Both the position numbers and the translations under genes were made by a program. This document shows positions 9,754 through 16,745 of a stretch of DNA of 64,000 nt, piece by piece. Numbering within the stretch: the stretch's first letter is position 1; the number at the start of each line of letters is the position of its first letter. Under the pieces are notes generated by a model, which saw nothing but the letters and a program-made list of their open reading frames with translations, had not been told where the DNA came from and searched no databases. Source of the stretch: Sinomonas sp. ASV322 (GTDB lineage Bacteria; Actinomycetota; Actinomycetes; Actinomycetales; Micrococcaceae); the NCBI RefSeq assembly GCF_030908245.1, contig NZ_JAVFJJ010000016.1, forward strand, positions 1 to 64,000. Direction: 5' to 3'.

Positions 9754-11182
9754 GGGTGACCTCCGCGAGTCGGTTGAGGAATGAGGCGGACCACTCCTCG
9801 ACGTTATGCACAATGATCTGCCTGCGCATCGCCTTCATGCGTCGGCTCGCCGAGCCGGGTGGCATCTTCGCGGCCGCGACCATCGCGTCCTTGAGCCCGG
9901 CGATGTCATGCGGGTTGACGAGGAGCGCCTGCTTGAGCTGGTCCGCGGCCCCCGCGAACTCGCTCAGCACGAGCGCTCCCGTGCCGGCGAAGCGGGACGC
10001 GACGTACTCCTTCGCGACGAGGTTCATGCCGTCGCGGAGGGCCGTGACGAGCATGACGTCCGCCGCGAGATAGAGGGCGACCATCTCTTCGACCGGATAG
10101 TTGTGGTGGAGATACCGGACGGCGGTGTGCTGGAGGGTGTCGAACGCGCCGTTGATGCGGCCAACAGTGCCCTCGATTTCTTCGCGCAGGAGGCGGTACT
10201 GCTCGACGCGTTCGCGGCTCGGGCTCGCGACCTGGATGAGCGTGGCCTCGCCGACCTCGATGCGGCCTTCGGAAAGCAGTTCCTCGAAGGCCTTGAGCCG
10301 GTGCCGGATCCCCTTCGTGTAATCGAGGCGGTCGACGCCGAGCATGATCGTCTTGGGACTGCCGAGGTCCTGACGGATCTGCTTGGCGCGGGCCTGGATC
10401 TCGGGCTCCTGCGCGAGGTTGGAGATGCGCTCGGTGTCGATCGAGATAGGGAATGGCTCCGCCCGCACCTGGCGGCCACCCGCGATGATGTGGGTGCCCT
10501 TGCCGCTCGCGCCCCCGTAACGGCGGGCGCTCCGCGCGAAGTTGAGCGCATCGTTGGGCCGCTGAAAGCCCACGAGGTCCGCACCGAGCAGGCCCTCGAG
10601 AACCTGGCGGCGCCACGGGAGCTGGGAGAAGATCTCCGGTGGCGGGAACGGGATGTGGTTGAAGAAGCCGATCCTCAGATCGGGGCGGCGCTCGCGGAGG
10701 ATCGCCGGGACGAGCTGGAGCTGGTAGTCCTGCACCCACACCGTCGCGCCCTCGGCCGCGCGCGCGAGCACCGCGACCGCGAAGCGCTCGTTGACACGGC
10801 GGTACGCGTCCCACCATGTGCGATGGAACTCGGGAGGCGCGATGACGTCGTGGTAGAGCGGCCAGAGCGTCGCGTTGGAGAAGCCCTCGTAATACAGCTC
10901 CACCTCGGACGTCGAAAGGTCCACGGGGATGAGTGCCATGCCCGCATGCTCGAACGGCTCGATCTCCTCGTCGGGGGATCCCACCCAGCCGACCCATGCG
11001 CCGTCGGACTTCTCCATGATCGGCGCGAGTGCGGTGACGAGCCCGCCGGGAGAGCGCTTCCATCCCCCGTTCGCTCTGTCCACGGGCAGGCGATTCGCGA
11101 CGACGAGGAAGTCGTACGATCCGCCGGACCTGCCGCCGTGGACCTTAGATTCTGGTGCTGTCCGCTGGGTGTGCTGGGCCAC
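9746..11182 (-). CDS. otsA: Alpha,alpha-trehalose-phosphate synthase (UDP-forming)
   Basis: 478-residue GT20 glycosyltransferase that joins UDP-glucose and glucose 6-phosphate. Seen: VVANRLPVDR at the N-terminus, the acceptor loop VWVQDYQLQLVP, HIPFPPPEIF, the sugar-nucleotide site GVDRLDYTKGI and the C-terminal LRDGMNLVAKEYVA. Length matches the family. The start is GTG at 11182. otsB overlaps its 3' end. It is divergent from a DsbA-like gene across a 283-bp intergenic region that must hold both promoters; I could not define them. Confidence 0.96.
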   Translation of the reverse strand: MAQHTQRTAPESKVHGGRSGGSYDFLVVANRLPVDRANGGWKRSPGGLVTALAPIMEKSDGAWVGWVGSPDEEIEPFEHAGMALIPVDLSTSEVELYYEGFSNATLWPLYHDVIAPPEFHRTWWDAYRRVNERFAVAVLARAAEGATVWVQDYQLQLVPAILRERRPDLRIGFFNHIPFPPPEIFSQLPWRRQVLEGLLGADLVGFQRPNDALNFARSARRYGGASGKGTHIIAGGRQVRAEPFPISIDTERISNLAQEPEIQARAKQIRQDLGSPKTIMLGVDRLDYTKGIRHRLKAFEELLSEGRIEVGEATLIQVASPSRERVEQYRLLREEIEGTVGRINGAFDTLQHTAVRYLHHNYPVEEMVALYLAADVMLVTALRDGMNLVAKEYVASRFAGTGALVLSEFAGAADQLKQALLVNPHDIAGLKDAMVAAAKMPPGSASRRMKAMRRQIIVHNVEEWSASFLNRLAEVTHG

Positions 11183-11465
11183 TTTCGTGCCACCTCGAAT
11201 TCACTGGGGTCAGTCCCCACCCTACCGGGGAGGGTCCGCGAGGGGGTCCCGGAGTTGCAAAATTCGCACTAGTGAGGGGCCCTTTGTGCTGCTCTCGGGG
11301 TGTGAGCTTCACCTAGCTTTTGCTGGTCTCGGAACTGCCGCCCGAGCCCGCTCGTTGCGGCCAATGGAGAACCCTGACAGGGCTGGGTGTGTGCGCTGGC
11401 ATACACTGTCCCCGTCGCCGCGATCGGCGCGCACTCGGCGCGCCGCGAACTGACACGAGGAACGG

Positions 11466-12368
11466 ATGAGCCCCGCTAATCAATCACGCCCCACGAAGGC
11501 GGAGCGCACTGCCGCCGCCCGCGAAAAGGCCCGCCTGATCCGCGAGGAGCAGCTCAAGAAGGAGAAGCGGAACAAGCTTCTGGTCCGCTGGGGCGTCGTC
11601 GTGGCGCTTGTCGCGGTCATCGCGATCGTCGCGATTGTCATCACGACGACGATGCGCCAGAACGCCCCGATCGCGGACAGCGGGCCGAGCCCGGCGAACA
11701 TGAACTCGAACGGCGGCATCACGCTCACGAAGGGGAGCGGCGTCGTGGCGGCGCCCGCGGCCAACGTCAATGTGGCGAGCGTGCCGACGGCGAGCGCGCA
11801 GCCCACGCAGGGCCAGGCAGCGAACGCCCCCGGCATCGAGGCGGCGCCGAAGGGCCAGCCTGCCAAGGTGGTCGTGTACGTCGACTTCATCTGCCCGATC
11901 TGCAACCAGTTCGAGCAGACGTACGGGCAGAAGCTCACGGATCTTCGCAACGCGGGTCAGATCACCCTCGAGTACCGGCCGATCGCCTTCCTCGACCGGA
12001 ACTCGAGGACGAACTACTCCTCGCGCGCGGCGGCCGCTGCTGCGTGCGTCGCGAACTCGAACCCGGACAAGTACGCTGACTTCTTCGCCGAGCTCTACAA
12101 GCAGCAGCCTGCCGAAGGCTCGGACGGGCTCTCCGACCAGAAGCTCAAGGACATCGCCTCGGGCGTCGGCGCGGACATCTCGAAGTGCGTCGACGACAAG
12201 ACGTACCGGCCGTGGGTGAAATACACGACCCAGCTCGCCCTCTCGAGCGGAGTCACCGGCACGCCGACCGCCATCGTGGACGGCAAGCAGTGGGGCCTCG
12301 CCGATTCCCAGAACCAGGGCTTCGACGCGTTCCTCCAGGCCGACCTGGACGCTCGCGCGAAGGCGTAG
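11466..12368 (+). CDS. Membrane-anchored DsbA-family thioredoxin-fold protein
   Basis: 300 residues. A basic cytosolic N-terminus with a charged helix (about residues 10-40) is followed by one transmembrane helix (about 41-63), a low-complexity linker (to about 125) and an extracytoplasmic thioredoxin-like domain. The active site is CPIC (Cys143/Cys146) in VYVDFICPICNQF, and the cis-proline loop is GVTGTPTAIVDG, both as in DsbA/DsbG-like oxidoreductases of Actinobacteria. It probably oxidises or isomerises disulfides outside the membrane. The ATG at 11466 is preceded by GAGGAA. A clear terminator follows it. Confidence 0.93.
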   Translation: MSPANQSRPTKAERTAAAREKARLIREEQLKKEKRNKLLVRWGVVVALVAVIAIVAIVITTTMRQNAPIADSGPSPANMNSNGGITLTKGSGVVAAPAANVNVASVPTASAQPTQGQAANAPGIEAAPKGQPAKVVVYVDFICPICNQFEQTYGQKLTDLRNAGQITLEYRPIAFLDRNSRTNYSSRAAAAAACVANSNPDKYADFFAELYKQQPAEGSDGLSDQKLKDIASGVGADISKCVDDKTYRPWVKYTTQLALSSGVTGTPTAIVDGKQWGLADSQNQGFDAFLQADLDARAKA

Positions 12369-12400
12369 CCTTTCCGGCGGCGCGGCTTTTCGCGGACGAC

Positions 12401-12441
12401 GGCGGCCCGGCCCCTTTGGGGGATCGGGCCGCCTTTGTTTT
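12401..12441 (+). terminator. Rho-independent terminator after the DsbA-like gene
   Basis: GGCGGCCCG (12401-12409) pairs with CGGGCCGCC (12425-12433) and is followed directly by TTTGTTTT, a classical intrinsic terminator 33 bp after the stop codon. Confidence 0.88.
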
Positions 12442-12448
12442 GGGCGCC

Positions 12449-12620
12449 GGTCGGCAGCAGGTCCGCCGGATGGCTGCAGTTCCGCCGGATGGCCGCAAGC
12501 CCGGCCGGTTGGCTGTAGTTCCGCCGGTCGGCAGCAGGTCCGCCGGATGGCTGCAGTTCCGCCGGTTGGCCGCAGTTCCGCCGGTTGGCCGCAAGCCCGC
12601 CGGTTGGCTGTAGTTCCGCC
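12449..12620. repeat. 19-bp tandem repeat array, nine copies
   Basis: Nine adjacent units (one of 20 bp) of the form GGTTGGCTGTAGTTCCGCC, differing mainly at positions 3-4 and 8-13. The variants occur in the order A-B-D-E and then A-B-C-D-E, showing that a block of four or five units was itself duplicated. It fills the space between a terminator and the tRNA-Thr gene. No open reading frame with coding character runs through it. Confidence 0.92.
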
Positions 12621-12736
12621 GGGTGTAACCCCCTTCATTACCGCCAATCGGCTCCTCTGCCGGAGTTCCGCCGGTTTCTGAACGGCGGGACATTGCCGCT
12701 ACGCTGGTGTGGTGCGCCGGCGTGCCTCGGCGTCGC

Positions 12737-12810
12737 GCCTCCTTAGCTCAGTTGGCCAGAGCATCTGTCTTGTAAACAGAGGGTCGCCGGTTCGAATCCG
12801 GCAGGGGGCT
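12737..12810 (+). tRNA. tRNA-Thr (TGT anticodon)
   Basis: A complete cloverleaf: acceptor GCCTCCT with AGGGGGC, D-arm AGCTCAGTTGGCCAGAGC, anticodon arm TCTGT-CTTGTAA-ACAGA with anticodon TGT, and T-arm GCCGGTTCGAATCCGGC. The discriminator base is T and CCA is not encoded. The anticodon reads ACA (Thr). The 256 bp downstream of the gene hold no recognisable feature. Confidence 0.96.
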
Positions 12811-13066
12811 CGTAACTCTAAACACGTCGGGGTTTCATCCGTGGGCCTAGGTCACCGGATTCGGGCGGGGACCTATCCGGCGCCAAACACCCAGAGCGAC
12901 GGCCTCCGCCGGGTGCTCGTTCGGCGCCACGTCTGACCGTCGAACCGCCATCTCCCATCGAGGGAGAGCGTGGGAAGCCAGCGGTGGCCATCCCACCAAC
13001 GCCGCCGATCGTCGGAGAGCGGCGCAAACCTAGGCCCCCGCTCGATGGCGCCCGCTCATCCAGGCT

Positions 13067-13408
13067 TCAGCGCTTCCTTGGCGAGATCGCACCCTGGACG
13101 CCAAGGTAATGGGCAAGGGCGAGTTCCACTTCCGCGAACTGGTCCCTGGTTAGGTAGTCGACCGGGTCCCCGACGAGATAGTCGACGTCGATCGTGCGAA
13201 TCCGGTCGACCAGCATCCGCGTCGCCCGACCCGCGACCTCGATCTCCGGGCGGTGGATGGCTTGACCGGCCGACGTCGACGTGGGCACCACCGTGACGAC
13301 GGACAGCGGCGAATCAGACGGAGATACAACCAGGCCGAGCCGCTTGCCTCCTTGCTCGTGCCCTCGCGGCCGCCCGAGATCGATACGGTACACGGCGCCG
13401 CGGATCAC
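13067..13408 (-). CDS. mazF: MazF/PemK-type toxin endoribonuclease
   Basis: 113-residue protein with the MazF/PemK fold: the N-terminal strand RGAVYRIDLGRPRGHEQGGKR holds the conserved Gly-Pro/Arg and the Lys/Arg-Arg active-site segment, followed by VVSPS, the VVPTSTS strand and DRIRTID. Such toxins cut mRNA at short motifs when free of their antitoxin. The start is a GTG whose last bases overlap the upstream antitoxin stop (GTGA), the normal gene order for this class. It is close to but not inside a tRNA gene. Confidence 0.88.
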   Translation of the reverse strand: MIRGAVYRIDLGRPRGHEQGGKRLGLVVSPSDSPLSVVTVVPTSTSAGQAIHRPEIEVAGRATRMLVDRIRTIDVDYLVGDPVDYLTRDQFAEVELALAHYLGVQGAISPRKR

Positions 13409-13605
13409 CAGGCTTCCGGCTCCGCGTTGACGTTCTCGCCTTTCAGTCCCTCCGCGTCGGACCGGAACTGCTCGAGCCAGCGCTCATGGTCCAACAGCCG
13501 CAATGCCCGGCGAAGGGTGTCCGATGTGGTCTCGCCCGGCCGCGCCGCCTCGTGCAGGATGCGCTCGTCGTCCGGTGTGGGGCGGAAGCCGATCGATGCG
13601 GTCAT
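13405..13605 (-). CDS. Ribbon-helix-helix-like antitoxin of the MazF pair
   Basis: 66-residue small acidic protein. The segment TASIGFRPTPDDERIL and TTSDTLRRALRLL fits a beta-strand plus two helices as in ribbon-helix-helix antitoxins, and the acidic C-terminus (DAEGLKGENVNAEPEAW) resembles the toxin-binding tail. The ATG at 13605 is preferred over longer alternatives because the conserved strand then begins at residue 2. It overlaps the toxin start by four bases. Assignment as antitoxin rests on position, size and fold pattern. Confidence 0.8.
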   Translation of the reverse strand: MTASIGFRPTPDDERILHEAARPGETTSDTLRRALRLLDHERWLEQFRSDAEGLKGENVNAEPEAW

Positions 13606-13761
13606 GACACCCATTCTAGGAGCTGTTTTACAAATGTGAAACAGACCCGATCTCGTCACACGAGACCGCAGCCTCGTGGCGACCGCATGGCGGTCGGGGA
13701 TCGCGGAGGAGTTGTCGGCACGGTTGAGCTCGCGCTTACTCGGCTCGGTGAGAAAGGGGGT

Positions 13762-13804
13762 TTGCGCCGTCGCTATTCAGCGTTACTATGTACTAGTAGC
13801 TAGT
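13762..13804 (+). promoter_or_regulatory. Promoter and PadR operator candidate
   Basis: TTGCGC (13762-13767) and TACTAT (13784-13789) are 16 bp apart. Overlapping the -10 is a 20-bp inverted repeat ACTATGTACTAGTAGCTAGT (13785-13804) with two mismatched pairs, similar in style to PadR operators. It lies 30 bp upstream of the padR-like start, so autoregulation of the exporter operon is likely. Confidence 0.6.
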
Positions 13805-13834
13805 GATGTTGAGTAGCTGATTGAGGAGGTGTTC

Positions 13835-14167
13835 GTGGGCAAGCAGATGACGGAGATGCTCAAGGGCACGTTGGAGGGCATCGTCCTCGCGATCCTGTCC
13901 GTACGCCCCGCGTACGGCTACGAGATCACGGCACGGTTGAGGGAAGAGGGCTTCTCCGACATTGCGGAGGGCACGATCTATGCGCTCCTCGTGAGGATCG
14001 AGCAGAAGGGCTTCGTCGACGTGGAGAAGATCCCGTCGGAGAAGGGGCCGCCGCGCAAGGTGTATTCGCTCAACGCTCAAGGGCAGGAATATCTCGACGA
14101 GTTCTGGACAACCTGGGGCTTTCTCGCCGAACGACTCGGCCAGCTCCGCGACGAAGGAGGCAAATGA
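13835..14167 (+). CDS. PadR family transcriptional regulator
   Basis: 110-residue PadR-type winged-helix repressor: LKGTLEGIVLAILSVRPAYGYEI, then GFSDIAEGTIYALLVRIEQKGFV and the wing with GPPRKVYSLNAQG. The GTG at 13835 is chosen because GGAGG lies five bases upstream. It is the first gene of a four-gene operon with DUF1048 protein, ABC ATPase and ABC permease, the standard arrangement in which PadR senses a drug or lipid and controls its exporter. Confidence 0.93.
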   Translation: MGKQMTEMLKGTLEGIVLAILSVRPAYGYEITARLREEGFSDIAEGTIYALLVRIEQKGFVDVEKIPSEKGPPRKVYSLNAQGQEYLDEFWTTWGFLAERLGQLRDEGGK

Positions 14168-14168
14168 C

Positions 14169-14540
14169 ATGGCAGCCAAATGGATCGAGCTGGTCACTGG
14201 ATCGCTCGAGCAGAAGAAGCAGTACAAGCAGTACAAGAAGCGCATTGAGGCCCTTCCCGAGCCCCACGGCGCCGCCGCGAAGGCCCTCGAACGGTACCTC
14301 ATGTACTACGGGGGCATGGCCACGGACGGCGAGACCGCACTCAAGATGTTCGGCGACTTCGCCGACCTGTGGGAACGCGCCGTGGCCGACGGCACTCCGG
14401 TGCGCGCGATCGTCGGCGAGGATCCCGTCGAGTTCGCCGAGACATTCGCGCAGGCCTACGGCGGCACGCGGTGGATCGACAAGGAACGCGCCCGCCTGAC
14501 CAAGGCGATCGACGATGCGGAGAGAGGAGAACAGAAATGA
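14169..14540 (+). CDS. DUF1048 domain protein
   Basis: 123-residue, mostly helical, soluble protein of the DUF1048 family (WIELVTGSLEQKKQYKQYKKRIEALP, followed by the conserved AALERYLMYYG block). DUF1048 proteins are habitually encoded between PadR regulators and ABC-2 exporters; their role is not known. It starts one base after the PadR stop, and its own stop overlaps the ATPase start (ATGA). Confidence 0.9.
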   Translation: MAAKWIELVTGSLEQKKQYKQYKKRIEALPEPHGAAAKALERYLMYYGGMATDGETALKMFGDFADLWERAVADGTPVRAIVGEDPVEFAETFAQAYGGTRWIDKERARLTKAIDDAERGEQK

Positions 14541-15382
14541 GCGCCGCGATCCATGTGAAGGGCCTGGAGAAGTCGTACAAGAAGCTCGAGGTCCTGCGCG
14601 GCGTCGACTTCGACGTTGAGCGGGGGAGCATCTTCGCGCTGCTCGGCTCGAACGGTGCCGGCAAGACCACGGTCGTGAGAATCCTCTCGACGCTGCTCAA
14701 GGCCGACGCGGGCACGGCGACCGTCAACGGTTTCGACGTCTCCGCGGAGGCCGCGGACGTGCGCAATTCGATCAGTCTGACGGGGCAGTTCGCGGCCGTC
14801 GACGAAATCCTCAGCGGGCGGGAGAATCTCGTGCTCGTCGCCCAGCTTCGCCACCTCAAGAACCCGCGGGCCATCGCGGATGGCCTGCTCGAGCGCTTCT
14901 CGCTCACGGACGCGGCCTCGCGGAAGGTCGCGGAGTATTCGGGCGGCATGCGCCGCCGACTCGACATCGCGATGAGCCTCATCGGGAATCCGCCGCTCAT
15001 CTTCCTCGACGAGCCGACGACGGGGCTTGACCCCCAGGCCCGCATCGAGGTGTGGCAGGCCATCAAGGAACTCGCGGAGAACGGCACGACGGTCCTGCTC
15101 ACGACCCAGTACCTGGACGAGGCCGAGCAGCTCGCCGACCGGATCGCGATCCTCCACGACGGCCGGATCATCGTGAACGGCACCCTCGCCGAGCTCAAGC
15201 GCCTGCTTCCGCCGGCCGAGGTCGAATACGTCGAAAAGCAGCCGACGCTCGAGGACGTCTTCCTCGCCATCGTCGGCCACAACGGAACAGACTCCACGCC
15301 GGCCAAGACCCCGATGTCTGCAAAAACCACGATGTCGGAAAAGATCACGATCTCGGCGCAGAAGACTAAGGAACAGCGATGA
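14537..15382 (+). CDS. ABC exporter ATP-binding protein (drug-resistance type)
   Basis: 281-residue ATPase: Walker A GSNGAGKTT near residue 40, Q-loop LTGQFAAVDE, signature YSGGMRRRL, Walker B LIFLDEPTTGLD and a switch region TTQYLDEAEQLADR in which Gln replaces the usual switch His, as is common in the DrrA/CcmA exporter group. The last 30 residues are an unusual tail made of near-repeats (KTPMSA, KTTMSE, KITISAQ, period 18 bp). It pairs with the next gene (ATGA overlap) to form a two-component exporter. Confidence 0.93.
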   Translation: MSAAIHVKGLEKSYKKLEVLRGVDFDVERGSIFALLGSNGAGKTTVVRILSTLLKADAGTATVNGFDVSAEAADVRNSISLTGQFAAVDEILSGRENLVLVAQLRHLKNPRAIADGLLERFSLTDAASRKVAEYSGGMRRRLDIAMSLIGNPPLIFLDEPTTGLDPQARIEVWQAIKELAENGTTVLLTTQYLDEAEQLADRIAILHDGRIIVNGTLAELKRLLPPAEVEYVEKQPTLEDVFLAIVGHNGTDSTPAKTPMSAKTTMSEKITISAQKTKEQR

Positions 15383-16140
15383 CCACGCACTTCTTCGACG
15401 ACACCGCCGTATTGCTGGGGCGGTCCCTGCGCCACATCGCGCGCAGCCTGGACACCATCATCACGACCGCGATCATGCCGATCGGATTCATGCTGCTATT
15501 CGTCTACGTCTTCGGCGGCGCGATCAATTCGGGGTCGGATTCGTACGTGAGCTATTTGCTGCCCGGCATTCTGCTCATCACGATCGCCTCGGGAATCTCC
15601 TACACCGCGTACCGGCTCTTCCTGGACATGAAGAACGGAATCTTCGAGCGGTTTCAGTCCATGCCGATCGCGCGTTCGTCCGTGCTATGGGCGCACGTGC
15701 TGACCTCGCTCGTCGCCAATCTGACCTCGCTCGTCGTCGTCGTGCTTGTCGCCCTCCTCATGGGCTTCCGCTCCGGAGCCGGGGTGCTCGCATGGCTCGC
15801 GGTCGCCGGCATCCTGATCCTGTTCACCCTCGCGCTGACGTGGCTCGCCGTCATTCCGGGCCTTACCGCGAAGACCGTGGACGGCGCGAGCGCGTTCTCC
15901 TACCCGCTCATCTTCCTGCCGTTCATCAGCTCCGCCTTCGTCCCGACGGCCACGATGCCCGGCCCGGTGCGTGCCTTCGCCGAGAACCAGCCGGTGACGT
16001 CCATCGTCAACGCGATCCGGGACCTGCTCACGCAGCAGCCGGTCAGCGGCGATATCTGGGTCGCCCTCGCCTGGTGCGTCGGCATCCTCGTCGTCGCGTA
16101 CGCCTTCGCGATGGCCACCTACCGCCGCAAGATCTCCTAA
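15379..16140 (+). CDS. ABC-2 type exporter permease
   Basis: 253-residue membrane protein with six predicted helices and the ABC-2 (DrrB-like) signature: the first long extracytoplasmic-facing segment FGGAINSGSDSYVSYLLPGIL and the C-terminal FVPTATMPGPVRAFAENQPVTSIVNAIRDLL block. It is translationally coupled to the ATPase. The substrate is unknown; the PadR regulator suggests a lipophilic compound. Confidence 0.93.
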   Translation: MTTHFFDDTAVLLGRSLRHIARSLDTIITTAIMPIGFMLLFVYVFGGAINSGSDSYVSYLLPGILLITIASGISYTAYRLFLDMKNGIFERFQSMPIARSSVLWAHVLTSLVANLTSLVVVVLVALLMGFRSGAGVLAWLAVAGILILFTLALTWLAVIPGLTAKTVDGASAFSYPLIFLPFISSAFVPTATMPGPVRAFAENQPVTSIVNAIRDLLTQQPVSGDIWVALAWCVGILVVAYAFAMATYRRKIS

Positions 16141-16239
16141 GCTCGCCGCCGTCGAATATTTCGGCCTGGGGTGTCACCCACAGAGATGAGAGTGCTAGTT
16201 TCGATTGCGGCGCATGCATCCCCAGATCTGCGTCAGGGT

Positions 16240-16274
16240 CCCGGTGTCGGTTTTGTAGCGGAGCCGACGCCGGG
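16240..16274 (+). terminator. Possible terminator hairpin after the exporter operon
   Basis: CCCGGTGTCGG pairs with CCGACGCCGGG (one G-U pair) across a T-containing loop, 100 bp after the permease stop and just before the next gene. There is no T-run after it; it may instead lie in the leader of the next gene. Confidence 0.4.
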
Positions 16275-16289
16275 ACTTAGGGTTGTTCC

Positions 16290-16730
16290 ATGAAGGCCCT
16301 GCTGCTCGCGAATCTGCTGATCGGCGGGTACAACTTCGGCACGGTCTGGGCCCATGAGCTGGACATCTTCCGCACGTGGACGCGGGTCGGCGAGCGGTTC
16401 CACGAGGTCCAGCGCGCCCACTGGCGGAAGCTGCCGTACTGGGTCTTCGCGCCGGTCGCCTTGGGCCTGATCACCGCCGTCGTCATGGTGTGGTTCCACC
16501 CCGAAGGGTCCCCGGCGTGGGGGATCTGGGGATCGCTCGGCTCCCAGATCTTGTCCCTTGTGCTGACCGCCGCCTTCTGGGGCCGGTGGCAGGCAAAGCT
16601 CGCGAACGACGCGCGGGGTGCGGACAGCCCCTACCTCCGGAAGATCCTGAGGACCCATTGGGTCCGAACTGGGCTCGTCACCGCGAACGCAGTCATCCTC
16701 GTGCTCTGGGCCATCGCGGCGTTCGGGTAG
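16290..16730 (+). CDS. Conserved four-helix membrane protein, function unknown
   Basis: 146 residues with about four transmembrane helices (roughly residues 1-20, 48-68, 76-98, 122-144). Short hydrophilic loops carry many Trp and His residues (VWAHELDIFRTW, VQRAHWRKLPYW). It resembles small DUF1772-like integral membrane proteins, but I cannot assign a family with confidence. It is convergent with a penicillin-binding protein gene 15 bp away. Confidence 0.65.
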   Translation: MKALLLANLLIGGYNFGTVWAHELDIFRTWTRVGERFHEVQRAHWRKLPYWVFAPVALGLITAVVMVWFHPEGSPAWGIWGSLGSQILSLVLTAAFWGRWQAKLANDARGADSPYLRKILRTHWVRTGLVTANAVILVLWAIAAFG

Positions 16731-16745
16731 CCGACGGACCGTGCA

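Noticed and set aside
11484-12647. Long minus-strand frame over the DsbA-like gene and the 19-bp repeats
   Set aside because: It is the shadow of a clear gene with a signal/anchor and CPIC motif; its composition is Arg/Gly-rich and repetitive.
12709-12936. Small frame reading through the tRNA-Thr gene
   Set aside because: The DNA folds into a complete tRNA cloverleaf.
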